Source: a virus
Virus record (IMG/VR): IMGVR_UViG_3300011113_000338
Span: 1-34,697 of that record
DNA: 34,697 nt
Strand: one strand, 5' to 3'
The notes below the pieces were generated by a model. It was not told the DNA's origin and made no database searches. It was given only the letters and a program-made list of their open reading frames with translations. The stretch's first letter is position 1; every line of letters starts with the position of its first letter. The position numbers and the translations under genes are program-made. This document shows positions 1 through 5,900 of this stretch, piece by piece.

Positions 1-127
1 AAGCTAAAGTTGAAAACCTAGAGGCCGTCACTGCTGGATTATGAGACTAAGGCTTGTCAGAGTATCTGAGTACAACGGGGCTACATGTGGCGTGCTATGC
101 GTCAATGATAGCCCTGAGTTTGTTACT
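1..127. repeat. Terminal direct repeat, left copy (circular contig overlap)
   Basis: Bases 1-127 are identical to 34571-34697. The left copy carries the last 44 bases of the tail-fibre gene and the start of the DUF5675 gene, which overlap by ATGA at 41-44. Reading across the join restores one continuous operon, so the molecule is circular or circularly permuted with a 34,570-bp unique length. An overlap of exactly 127 bp is what a de Bruijn assembler with k=127 leaves on a circular path. It is therefore probably an assembly overlap and not a biological terminal repeat (inference). Confidence 0.95.
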
Positions 128-457
128 CTAGAGGATGCTTGGCGAGCTAATGAGCGACAAATTAGCTGCATACCAGTAGGCAGATACAAGGTTAGGCCAA
201 GAGTAAGTCCTAAGTTTGGCCGTACCTGGCAGGTAATGGATGTACCTGAACGTGACCATATTTTGTTTCACGCAGGTAACACGCATAAGGATACGCATGG
301 TTGTATCTTGCTTGGTATGCAGTTTGGTAGAATTGGGGAAGAGTCGGCTATCTTAGCTAGCAAGTCGGCGTTTAATCGCTTTATGGACTTGATGGCAGGT
401 ACTCCCGAGGCAGAGTTAGTAATTATTGATGCTTACGGAGGAGGCCGTGTCCACTGA
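41..457 (+). CDS. DUF5675 family phage protein
   Basis: A 138-aa protein that resembles the DUF5675 family, small phage proteins commonly found near tail-fibre and lysis genes. Visible family features are an N-terminal beta-rich start ending in LEDAWRANERQISCIPVGRY (residues 30-49), and a later H-x-GN-x3-DTHGCILLG segment whose His and Cys recall L,D-transpeptidase-like folds. The role is uncertain, possibly cell-wall related. The ATG overlaps the tail-fibre stop as ATGA, so translation is coupled to the late operon. Its stop codon region overlaps the next gene by one base at 457. The first 87 bases occur again at the right end of the window because of circular overlap. Confidence 0.8.
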   Translation: MRLRLVRVSEYNGATCGVLCVNDSPEFVTLEDAWRANERQISCIPVGRYKVRPRVSPKFGRTWQVMDVPERDHILFHAGNTHKDTHGCILLGMQFGRIGEESAILASKSAFNRFMDLMAGTPEAELVIIDAYGGGRVH

Positions 458-696
458 TGACCAGCGATATTACAGAATTACGCTATTGGATAGACATAGC
501 TATCAAGATGGCTATTGGCGTTCTCGTATCGATTATTGGATTAGACTACAGGAGCGTAAAAAACAGCTTGCAGGAGTTACAGGACAATCGGTACCGCACG
601 ACAGTGGAAGTGCAGGTCCTACAGAGCGAGTTGAGCAACATCAAGATCCGGCTTGATCGTATAGAAAGCAAGCTAGATAGAGCGCTATCAAAATGA
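457..696 (+). CDS. Small membrane-anchored coiled-coil protein, holin- or spanin-like
   Basis: A 79-aa protein with one hydrophobic segment at about residues 13-30 (IAIKMAIGVLVSIIGL) followed by a charged heptad-patterned helix to the end (VQVLQSELSNIKIRLDRIESKLDRAL). This layout resembles XhlA-type haemolysin/holin accessory proteins, and also short inner-membrane spanin subunits. It lies between DUF5675 and a secreted lysis protein, which favours a lysis role. No lipobox-containing o-spanin partner is visible in any frame nearby. Start and stop overlap both neighbours by 1-4 bases. Confidence 0.7.
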   Translation: MTSDITELRYWIDIAIKMAIGVLVSIIGLDYRSVKNSLQELQDNRYRTTVEVQVLQSELSNIKIRLDRIESKLDRALSK

Positions 697-1499
697 GGTG
701 GCTACTAGTAGTGCTGTTTAGCATTACAAACGCCTATGCAGCGCCTAGCTTGCTAGGTATTTGCCACAAAGATTTTCCCTGTAACCGTGTCAATGACTTG
801 TATCAGGGATTGGCACAGGTGGAGCTAGGCTGGTTAGAAAATACCTTTGGCAGGGAATGCAAGTGCGTTGACGGCCTCTTAAACGACGCTAGGCCAAAGA
901 TAATTAGAGCCCACCTGATACAAAGCCCATGCATGAGAAACAAGCGCTGTGGCCGTTATGAGGCCTTATGGGGCTATACAGCAGCGTCGGCTAGCAGGGC
1001 AGCGCTCCAGCCAAGAAGCAGGTTACGACGTAGGTTTACCAGGATACTAGAAACGTTTAGGCAGCGCATAGAAGGTAAGGAGCTTACTTGCTACGTGTCG
1101 CCATGTTTGGAGTGTGACTTGTATGAACCAGCTAGAAGAATACTTACCAATCTTGTATCTGTTGCTGTGCCTAGCTGTAATATCGTGGACAATCCGTACC
1201 GACGCCGCTGCCTTGCCGGATATACCTGCGAAAAACACGGACCAAGTCCTAAGCTGTCTAAGCCGTGTATAGTGGATTTAGACGGCGTAGACGGCTCTAC
1301 AGTCGATGTAAAATCGTATGTTGAGCAATACCGTCATTGTGACTTAACCTATTACTGGGAGCCTTGGATGAACTGTATTCGAGGCGAGTTTGTAGATCCC
1401 AGGAGCCGTAACTGTAAGTACAGGGCTGCTACGTTTAACGCTACAAGGGAAACATTATGCCGATATTTTTATCCATTGTCAGACACTTGCTCACTCTAG
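693..1499 (+). CDS. Secreted Cys-rich protein, candidate endolysin
   Basis: A 268-aa protein with a clear Sec signal peptide (MRWLLVVLFSITNAYA, cleavage likely after residue 16-17). It has roughly twenty cysteines, as expected of a disulfide-bonded periplasmic protein. I do not recognise a standard endolysin family. Conserved-looking blocks include RAHLIQSPCMRNKRCGRYE, YVSPCLECDLYEP and ECKC. A late CEKHGP block contains an acidic residue next to His that could belong to a TIM-barrel glycosidase active site (inference). It sits between two small membrane proteins at the end of the late operon, where a lysis enzyme is expected. The start overlaps the previous gene by ATGA at 693. Confidence 0.55.
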   Translation: MRWLLVVLFSITNAYAAPSLLGICHKDFPCNRVNDLYQGLAQVELGWLENTFGRECKCVDGLLNDARPKIIRAHLIQSPCMRNKRCGRYEALWGYTAASASRAALQPRSRLRRRFTRILETFRQRIEGKELTCYVSPCLECDLYEPARRILTNLVSVAVPSCNIVDNPYRRRCLAGYTCEKHGPSPKLSKPCIVDLDGVDGSTVDVKSYVEQYRHCDLTYYWEPWMNCIRGEFVDPRSRNCKYRAATFNATRETLCRYFYPLSDTCSL

Positions 1500-1639
1500 C
1501 CGCTGGTAGCTTGCTTACTATCGGCGTTACTGAAGAGGCCGCGGACGGCTTGGTGCGTGCTGCAGAGCCTGTGGTAGCTGGTGCAGTGCTGTACGGAGCT
1601 TCTCAGGTTTGGTCGGTCCTTGAGAAGAAGAAGCGCTAG
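1457..1639 (+). CDS. Holin-like small membrane protein (Pam3-gp28-like)
   Basis: A 60-aa protein starting IFLSIVRHLLTLAAGSLL and ending YGASQVWSVLEKKKR. It has two hydrophobic stretches joined by a short acidic turn (EEAADGLV) and a basic C-terminal tail, typical of small two-helix phage holins of the Pam3-gp28 type. It starts inside the end of the candidate endolysin gene in another frame, behind an AAGGGA ribosome binding site. It is the last gene of the late operon. Its TAG stop shares a CTAG with the stop of the convergent leftward gene. Confidence 0.7.
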   Translation: MPIFLSIVRHLLTLAAGSLLTIGVTEEAADGLVRAAEPVVAGAVLYGASQVWSVLEKKKR

Positions 1640-1950
1640 TAGTGGCTCTTAAACGAACGAGCCCTGACAAACTCCGCTTCTGTAATGTTTGATGCTTTAA
1701 GCTTTTCTATCCGCTTTAGTATTTGACTGGCCATCGCCTGGTCAGCGAACAGAAGCTCGCAGATGTACAGCAGGTTATTTGGCTCTGGCTTTTCACTAAA
1801 GAAGAACCAGTGCAAGCTTCGCCGGTGGTCGATGTTTACATCCTTAGTAGGCCAGCAATAATCGATAATCGCTTTCTCGATTACCGCGAGCCACAGAACG
1901 TGTTCCGGCGGCACGTTAAACCGCGATTCTGAAGCAACCTCTGCGATCAT
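1636..1950 (-). CDS. Conserved phage protein of unknown function
   Basis: A 104-aa protein. I chose the ATG at 1950 because it overlaps the TAA of the upstream gene as TAATG. The longer reading (to 1998) would run 49 bp into the nuclease gene. The pattern PPEHVLWLAVIEKAIIDY, then SLHWFFFSEKPEPNNLLYICELL, recurs in many phages without a known function (recalled, not searched). It is soluble with no signal or membrane segment. It is the last gene of the leftward early block and converges with the holin gene, the two stops sharing 4 bp. Confidence 0.7.
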   Translation of the reverse strand: MIAEVASESRFNVPPEHVLWLAVIEKAIIDYCWPTKDVNIDHRRSLHWFFFSEKPEPNNLLYICELLFADQAMASQILKRIEKLKASNITEAEFVRARSFKSHY

Positions 1951-2258
1951 TACTTTACCAGCTTTAGCCAATCTTCTAAGTAGAGTGTGACCAGCCAAGG
2001 CCTGTTGTTCTTTCTGTGAATTACTACTGGAGTCTTATCGTGGCAGTCTGCCGTGGCTTGGTCTATTGCTCTATCCACATTAAGGTTTTGCACTCGTTTA
2101 CATTCGATGTGCCAATCTGTCAATTCGGTGCAGGTTACGTCGGAGTCTCCAGCCTTGCCACAGAACTGCTGCGTTCGCCTGGCAGAGAAGCCATATTCTT
2201 TTAGTTTATTAGCAAGCTCTCTTTCACCTGCCGCGCCCTTCGCTCTCGAGTTTACCAT
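1950..2258 (-). CDS. Holliday-junction-resolvase-like PD-(D/E)XK nuclease
   Basis: A 102-aa protein with the layout of small Hjc-like phage resolvases/endonucleases. It has KGAAGERELANKLKEYGF at the N-terminus (Glu12/Glu14), Asp40 in GDSDV, and the E-x-K pair Glu52/Lys54 in HIECKRV. It then has a helix with DRAIDQA and a strand PVVIHRKNNRPWLVTL. It probably cleaves branched DNA formed during recombination-type replication or before packaging, working with the RecT protein encoded at 7175-7822. The start has an AGGAG site 6 nt upstream. Confidence 0.8.
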   Translation of the reverse strand: MVNSRAKGAAGERELANKLKEYGFSARRTQQFCGKAGDSDVTCTELTDWHIECKRVQNLNVDRAIDQATADCHDKTPVVIHRKNNRPWLVTLYLEDWLKLVK

Positions 2259-2289
2259 AGTCTCCTAATGAGGTGAGCTAGGCAGGTGT

Positions 2290-2370
2290 TTAAAACCGTA
2301 CTTTATGGGCGTCAGGCATCGTGCCGTCAGCTGTAGTTACATTCGGTAAAACCTTTCCTGCTTCGCTCAT
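2290..2370 (-). CDS. Possible 26-aa microprotein
   Basis: A 26-codon frame that starts 3 bases after the stop of the 47-aa gene and encodes MSEAGKVLPN followed by TTADGTMPDAHKVRF. The tight spacing and the phage-like 'TMPDA-K-' ending support a real product, but the ribosome binding site is only a weak GAAG within the preceding Lys codons. Nothing is visible in 2259-2289. Confidence 0.35.
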   Translation of the reverse strand: MSEAGKVLPNVTTADGTMPDAHKVRF

Positions 2371-2373
2371 AAG

Positions 2374-2517
2374 CTACTTCTTTTTCTTTTTCTTCTCTGC
2401 GCCTGTAATTTTGCCTTTGTTGATTGATGCGTAGAGAACTTCTTCGGCCTTCTCTCGGCTACCGTAGTGCTTTTCCATCGACTCTCGTATCTTTAATCCC
2501 TTCTTTGTAAGCGGCAT
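2374..2517 (-). CDS. Small Lys-rich phage protein
   Basis: A 47-aa basic protein beginning MPLTKKGLKIRESMEKHYGS, then EKAEEVLYASINKGKITG, and ending in a run of seven lysines. Very similar small proteins (MPLTKKGxKI...YGxxKG..VFYASINKGKI) occur in many phages, function unknown (recalled, not searched). The ribosome binding site AAGGAGA lies 5-6 nt before the ATG. It was found by direct reading of the leftward strand. Confidence 0.75.
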   Translation of the reverse strand: MPLTKKGLKIRESMEKHYGSREKAEEVLYASINKGKITGAEKKKKKK

Positions 2518-2526
2518 ATCTCTCCT

Positions 2527-2601
2527 TTAATCACAAGACGCATCCTCCATTAGAGTGATTAAAAACATAAAGAAGAACAAGGATAAAATTACGTTGCTCA
2601 T
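2527..2601 (-). CDS. Possible 24-aa membrane microprotein
   Basis: A 24-codon frame whose ATG overlaps the TGA of the upstream gene as ATGA, the same coupling used throughout this block. It starts MSNVILSLFFFMFLITLM and ends in an acidic EDASCD, giving one membrane-spanning helix with an acidic tail. The coupling is the main evidence. Function is unknown. Confidence 0.45.
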   Translation of the reverse strand: MSNVILSLFFFMFLITLMEDASCD

Positions 2602-2798
2602 TCATCCTCTGTTATTAAAGATTGTGCATAGCATAGCCTTTCAAGTCGTTCTGTTATTTCTTGCATACCTGCTTTCATAGCCGCTTCGTAGCCTGCGATG
2701 AAGGCATCTTCAACGTACTCTTTCCAATCAAATGGCTCTGGAGATTCTGGCAATTTATCAACGTATTGCTTTGCTTCAGTCCAGCAGAAAACTGTCAT
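2598..2798 (-). CDS. Small phage protein with AFIAGY-AG motif
   Basis: A 66-aa protein of unknown function. Its centre (VEDAFIAGYEAAMKAG, residues about 29-44) matches the motif seen in three other small genes of this block at 3493, 4066 and 4992. It has a good AGGAG site. Its stop overlaps the next ATG by ATGA, and its own ATG overlaps the stop of the upstream gene the same way. Confidence 0.7.
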   Translation of the reverse strand: MTVFCWTEAKQYVDKLPESPEPFDWKEYVEDAFIAGYEAAMKAGMQEITERLERLCYAQSLITEDE

Positions 2799-3076
2799 TG
2801 ATTCTCCTGGTTAAATACCTTTACTGGAATAAGCTCATCCAAAGACACACCATACACGGTGCGTGGAAACATTCCGTTTAGTCCTTCAGTTTCAAGTATT
2901 ACTGTAGGTGGCAACTCTGGAATCTCTGCCTCTGTATAACCTACAAGCAAATAGTCCAAAGGCACTTCGTTGTTTTTCAAGCGATATATGCCTGGAGGAT
3001 AAGTTTTTGCCACTGCCTGAATCTCAGGCGGTCTAGTTGCAAGCCACTCGTTCCATACTTTTTGTTCTTCTGTCAT
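2795..3076 (-). CDS. Hypothetical early phage protein
   Basis: A 93-aa protein of unknown function. The ATG at 3076 is preferred because it overlaps the upstream TGA (ATGA) and follows AGAGGA. The in-frame ATG-like start at 3133 would lie inside the DUF551 gene. It is soluble, with a Pro-rich middle (TRPPEIQAVAKTYPPGIYRL) and PELPPTVILE. It has no recognised domain. Confidence 0.65.
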   Translation of the reverse strand: MTEEQKVWNEWLATRPPEIQAVAKTYPPGIYRLKNNEVPLDYLLVGYTEAEIPELPPTVILETEGLNGMFPRTVYGVSLDELIPVKVFNQENQ

Positions 3077-3336
3077 TTTTCCTCTGGCATTTTTGGAAAA
3101 GGCATCCAGTGAGTAAAATCGGAAATTTCCCAAACACCATCTGGCTTATGTATGTCACAAATGCCTTCTATTCCATCCTTATCGTTTTTATCGATTGTAT
3201 ACATCATGGCATGATAGCCGAGTACAAACGGACAAATATGACCTTCTTCTATCCAAGAACTTTTTCTTAGCCATACTTGCGTTATTCCATCCTGACTATC
3301 CGGCAACTTATCGCTTATTTTAATCCACTTACTCAT
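3073..3336 (-). CDS. DUF551 domain protein
   Basis: An 87-aa protein with the DUF551 signature at both ends: WIKISDKLPDS at the start and THWMPFPKMPEEK at the end. The family is common in the early regions of phages of Gram-negative bacteria and has no known function. A second DUF551 copy lies at 3493-3852. Its ATG overlaps the 3' end of the upstream membrane-protein gene by 8 bp, and its TGA is coupled to the next ATG. Confidence 0.8.
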   Translation of the reverse strand: MSKWIKISDKLPDSQDGITQVWLRKSSWIEEGHICPFVLGYHAMMYTIDKNDKDGIEGICDIHKPDGVWEISDFTHWMPFPKMPEEK

Positions 3337-3496
3337 TTTCTATTATTTCTCCCTTCATACATTGATGACCATGCACAGTTCGTACATAAACACCGCCTTT
3401 GCCAGCGCACTCTTCTATCGCTTTGCTATAATGCGTAAAGCTAAAACCTATAAACAGAATAGCAAGAATTAAAATTGCGATGGTAAAATCTTTCAC
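3329..3496 (-). CDS. Single-pass membrane protein
   Basis: A 55-aa protein that starts with GTG at 3496 and overlaps the upstream TGA as GTGA behind a strong AGGAGG site. It has one hydrophobic helix (FTIAILILAILFIGFSF) at residues 3-19, then a short outside or cytoplasmic domain with two cysteines (ECAGKGGVYVRTVHGHQCMKG). Function is unknown. The longer 67-codon reading starts inside the previous gene and is unlikely. Confidence 0.65.
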   Translation of the reverse strand: MKDFTIAILILAILFIGFSFTHYSKAIEECAGKGGVYVRTVHGHQCMKGEIIENE

Positions 3497-3852
3497 TCTT
3501 CCTCCTTCGGCGGCGCTGGTAGCGGCATCCAATAGGATGGATTACGCTCAAATCCTTCGTCTGAATCCCACCAATACTTTGTCAGTTCTGAAATTGAATT
3601 GACTCTGTAACATTCGCCATCTTCAAATGTAAGTACATCTTCAAAATGTTCCGGCAGCCTATCCTTAACGCTGATCCACTGTGGTTTACCTAACAACTCT
3701 CTGATAGTTTTCTCGCCAACAGCAAGTTGCGTTTGCGTGTTTTCGCAGCCAGCCTTGTAGCCAGCGAGGAAGTCTAGCTGGTGATTGATAGCGCTATATC
3801 CATAATGCTTCCACACATACTCCTCCGCCATCTCTTCTGGTGTTTTGCTCAT
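3493..3852 (-). CDS. Fusion of AFIAGF-type region and DUF551 domain
   Basis: A 119-aa protein. The N-terminal half has AEEYVWKHYGYS and LDFLAGYKAGCEN, a variant of the motif found in the neighbouring small proteins. The C-terminal half is a DUF551 domain (WISVKDRLPEHFEDV to YWMPLPAPP). I chose the ATG at 3852 because it overlaps the upstream TGA as ATGA and has AAGG upstream. The start at 3969 lies well inside the preceding gene. Function is unknown. Confidence 0.75.
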   Translation of the reverse strand: MSKTPEEMAEEYVWKHYGYSAINHQLDFLAGYKAGCENTQTQLAVGEKTIRELLGKPQWISVKDRLPEHFEDVLTFEDGECYRVNSISELTKYWWDSDEGFERNPSYWMPLPAPPKEEE

Positions 3853-4073
3853 TTTACCTTTCTCCAAAGAATGCCTAAACAGAGTCGCTGCATAACTCGG
3901 TGAAACCAACACGGAGCCGACGTGCTTTGCACACGAAAGCTCCACGAGCCTGATAGCGAGCACTCCCACATGTTTTTAGGAGGCGTGTAAACTGCGTAGC
4001 TTTGTCCAGTGCTGACATGCTCATAAGCTTTCTGCTCGAGCTTCTTGCTTGTTAAATCAACTACCTTACTCAT
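3849..4073 (-). CDS. Small hypothetical phage protein
   Basis: A 74-aa protein. The N-terminus (VVDLTSKKLEQKAYEHVSTG) is helical. The C-terminus has the pattern W-x-CSLSGSWSFRV followed by PCWFHRVMQRLCLGILW, which I recall from other uncharacterised short phage proteins. ATG 4073 is preferred over 4118, which would run into the upstream coding region. It overlaps the upstream gene by 8 bp and is coupled downstream by ATGA. Confidence 0.6.
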   Translation of the reverse strand: MSKVVDLTSKKLEQKAYEHVSTGQSYAVYTPPKNMWECSLSGSWSFRVQSTSAPCWFHRVMQRLCLGILWRKVK

Positions 4074-4311
4074 TCTGCTCCTTTTGCATTCTTTCAAGCT
4101 CATGCTCAAAATCAGCAATTCTATTTTTGATATGTTCGCTAATACCTAGCAGACACGCTCGAGCACCAGCGAACTCTGCATAATCGCTACCTGTCGTAGC
4201 GCCTGCTTTAAATCCAGCGATAAACGCATCCTCTGCCAGCAGCATTTCTGCGTGCGACGAGAACGCTAGCTTTTGGCTAAACTCTCTAGCCTTTTCTTTT
4301 GCTTTGTTCAT
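4066..4311 (-). CDS. Small phage protein with AFIAGF-AG motif
   Basis: An 81-aa largely helical protein of unknown function. LLAEDAFIAGFKAGA (residues about 24-38) is the shared motif of this block. The C-terminus is a charged helix (IADFEHELERMQKEQNE). A GGAG site lies 7 nt upstream in the leader ATTGGAGA that many early genes here share. Confidence 0.7.
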   Translation of the reverse strand: MNKAKEKAREFSQKLAFSSHAEMLLAEDAFIAGFKAGATTGSDYAEFAGARACLLGISEHIKNRIADFEHELERMQKEQNE

Positions 4312-4329
4312 ATTTCTCCAATAGGTGTT

Positions 4330-4670
4330 GGTTGGTGAGTTAAGGCAGAGTAGGAAACCTGGGGCTTGGTTAGTCGGACTATGTCTAAACTAAGTTCTCT
4401 TGTTAGCATAATCGGTCATTAAGGCGTTAGTTGTTCACAGTTCAGGTAATCGGACTTCCCTCGATTTCCCATATCCACAGTATGGTGCAAATGATTGGAC
4501 TCGAACCAATGCTTCCAGATTAGGCATCTAGTGCTCTACCAGCTGAGCTACTTTTGCTTTTGCCATTTTCTAATGACGAACTGCTACGGACTCGCGCAAG
4601 ACCTACGTGATTAAGCACACGAGCATGCTTTTCCCCAACGCTTTTCCCTCCCTGCACTAACTCACCAACC
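4330..4670. repeat. 13-bp inverted repeat flanking the tRNA interval
   Basis: GGTTGGTGAGTTA at 4330-4342 recurs as its exact reverse complement at 4658-4670, with partial pairing continuing inward (GGCAG against GTGCAG). The interval between holds the tRNA and no credible protein gene. In a leftward transcript the arms could pair and enclose the tRNA as a processing stem. A small inserted cassette is an alternative. A related GTTGGTTAGTTA occurs near 4987. Confidence 0.6.
4483..4557 (-). tRNA. tRNA-like gene, apparent anticodon CCT (Arg), atypical
   Basis: A 75-nt cloverleaf with encoded 3' ACCA. The acceptor is GCAAAAG/CATTTGC with one A-A mismatch. The D arm is GCTC/GAGC with GGTA in the loop. 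The anticodon stem is CTAGA/TCTGG and the T arm is ATTGG/CCAAT around TTCGAGT. The seven-base anticodon loop is TGCCTAA, placing CCT at 34-36 (decoding AGG, Arg). Position 33 is G instead of the near-universal U. The mismatch and G33 suggest either an unusual or a decaying tRNA. It lies leftward inside the early block. Confidence 0.75.
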
Positions 4671-4677
4671 TTGTTCA

Positions 4678-4974
4678 TTACGCCTTGTAGTCGCTCATTA
4701 CCGTCTGATCGACTTCAATCTCACACGTCCAGTTAGCCTGCTGTATTGCAGCATCTACTAGACGAAGCTGCCTAGCATGCCAGTCATACTCCGCAGTCAC
4801 TTGCGATGCTGTGAGCTTGGGAACCTGAGCGATGATGTCGTCAAGGCTCTCTGTCACCTGACGGCGCTGAGCCTTAACCTCAAACAAATTCTTATCTTGA
4901 ATGTGCTTGAGCATATCTACCTTACCTTGAAGCTCCTTACGCCTAAGAAGTGCTTCTGCTAATTTTACTTTCAT
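4678..4974 (-). CDS. DIP1984-like (septicolysin-related) helical protein
   Basis: A 98-aa almost wholly alpha-helical protein. The N-terminal pattern MKVKLAEALLRRKELQGKVDML resembles DIP1984/DUF6847 family proteins, which share 'KLAEAL..R..LQ...' and end in an 'I..AN' type helix, here VDAAIQQANWTCEIE. It is shorter than typical family members (about 150 aa), mainly between the first and last helices. Molecular role is unknown. A strong GGAGGA site lies before the ATG. Confidence 0.55.
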   Translation of the reverse strand: MKVKLAEALLRRKELQGKVDMLKHIQDKNLFEVKAQRRQVTESLDDIIAQVPKLTASQVTAEYDWHARQLRLVDAAIQQANWTCEIEVDQTVMSDYKA

Positions 4975-4991
4975 ACATCCTCCTTTGTTGG

Positions 4992-5246
4992 TTAGTTACC
5001 AAATACTGCTACAATTTTCTCTTCAACTTTCTTCAAAGCTGTCTCGAGGTCATCTAAGTTAATGGGACTCATCGTACCGGCATGAAATCCAGCTATAAAC
5101 GCTCTCTGCAGGTCCATCACTGTTAGTGGCTCGCCTGGAGCTGCCTTAACAATGTGCTCGCAGTATTGGAACGCAAGCTTTGTGGCTTTTTGGTCCAACT
5201 GCTCCATTAAATCTCCCATATCTTTTATCTCTTTGTACTCGTCCAT
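4992..5246 (-). CDS. Small phage protein with AFIAGF-AG motif
   Basis: An 84-aa protein. The ATG at 5246 follows GGAGAGTAAG and begins 1 bp past the upstream TAA. The longer reading starts at TTG and overlaps the ribosome binding site. VMDLQRAFIAGFHAGTMSP is the shared motif, followed by a helical tail (LDDLETALKKVEEKIVAVF). Function is unknown. Confidence 0.7.
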   Translation of the reverse strand: MDEYKEIKDMGDLMEQLDQKATKLAFQYCEHIVKAAPGEPLTVMDLQRAFIAGFHAGTMSPINLDDLETALKKVEEKIVAVFGN

Positions 5247-5247
5247 C

Positions 5248-5601
5248 TTACTCTCCAAACCTTAACATTCCGATTAACTCATCCCTGTAAATCTGACCTC
5301 CGTTCCAGTACGCCTTGCCGTCTAGTGGGCTAGTCTTCTCAAACTGCACCAGATGAAAGCCACAGAACGTAGGATCGTTTTTACAGGCCGCTACGACTCT
5401 CTCAATCAACTTATTTTGCGAGAACGTAATACCTGACATGTATCGTTTCTCTTCAATTAGCATCCACTTGTTACGCTTATAATCGCACCAAATGTAGTCT
5501 ATGTTGGTAGCTGCGTAGCCTAGATTGCTTGCTATTTCAGGTTGCTCTCTAAGCCAGATACCAAACTCGGTTGAGTGGTCGTCGTTTCTTGGCCTAGTCA
5601 T
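5248..5601 (-). CDS. Putative PD-(D/E)XK nuclease
   Basis: A 117-aa protein. It begins RPRNDDHSTEFGIWLREQPEI, then NIDYIW with Asp35, then WMLIEEKR with Glu50 and Lys52, giving the E-x12+-D-x14-E-x-K spacing of PD-(D/E)XK enzymes. The later segment FCGFHLVQFEKTSPLDG is a conserved-looking core strand. Similar proteins are frequent in phages of Gram-negative bacteria but uncharacterised. I infer a nuclease or DNA-processing role. Its ATG overlaps the upstream gene by 8 bp. Confidence 0.6.
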   Translation of the reverse strand: MTRPRNDDHSTEFGIWLREQPEIASNLGYAATNIDYIWCDYKRNKWMLIEEKRYMSGITFSQNKLIERVVAACKNDPTFCGFHLVQFEKTSPLDGKAYWNGGQIYRDELIGMLRFGE

Positions 5602-5845
5602 TTTCTATCATCTTAAAAAAGTCATCCTCCTGCTGCTGCGTAGGGCTTCCCCACGTAATAGCTTCGTCGATAAGCTTTCTTAAGATTTCTAGTTCTTCTT
5701 TGAAGAAGTTCTTGGTTTCTTTGTACTCTCCAGACGCCTTGTCTTTGTACGTCTTGCGGAAAGTAAATGCGTGGCCACCGTTGCGTGTGGTCCACATAGC
5801 GACATCAATTCCCTTTTCTCTAGCTGCTTTTATAGGCTTACTCAT
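5594..5845 (-). CDS. Small nucleic-acid-binding-like protein (PC4/YdbC-like)
   Basis: An 83-aa protein with the order AMWTTRNGGHAFTFRKTYKD, GEYKETKNFFKEELEILRKLIDEAI. This strand-strand-helix pattern ('FTFRK-YKD..GE.K.T....EEL..L..L') resembles small PC4/YdbC-like single-stranded DNA binding proteins (inference). It starts with the ATG at 5845 behind a GGAG site. The longer reading crosses the divergent promoter region. It is the first gene of the leftward block, 55 bp from the divergent regulator gene. Confidence 0.6.
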   Translation of the reverse strand: MSKPIKAAREKGIDVAMWTTRNGGHAFTFRKTYKDKASGEYKETKNFFKEELEILRKLIDEAITWGSPTQQQEDDFFKMIEND

Positions 5846-5859
5846 AATTAGTCTCCAAA

Positions 5860-5888
5860 TAGGTTGCTTACTGCAAGAAAAGAACCTA
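5860..5888. promoter_or_regulatory. Inverted repeat in divergent intergenic region
   Basis: TAGGTT (5860-5865) and AACCTA (5883-5888) form a 6-bp inverted repeat in the 55-bp gap between the leftward early block and the rightward helix-turn-helix gene. It is a reasonable binding site for that regulator, but the arms are short and no clear -10/-35 pair stands out. Confidence 0.35.
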
Positions 5889-5900
5889 ACATGCCTCATC

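Noticed and set aside
1-127. True biological terminal repeat or cohesive-end region
   Set aside because: Exactly 127 bp and interrupting a coupled operon. An assembly overlap on a circular molecule explains it better.
426-656. A 76-codon frame overlapping the membrane/coiled-coil gene, considered as an o-spanin
   Set aside because: No signal peptide or lipobox, and fully contained within another gene frame.
4440-4482. Short leftward frames next to the tRNA, about 9 and 15 codons
   Set aside because: No ribosome binding site and too short to support.
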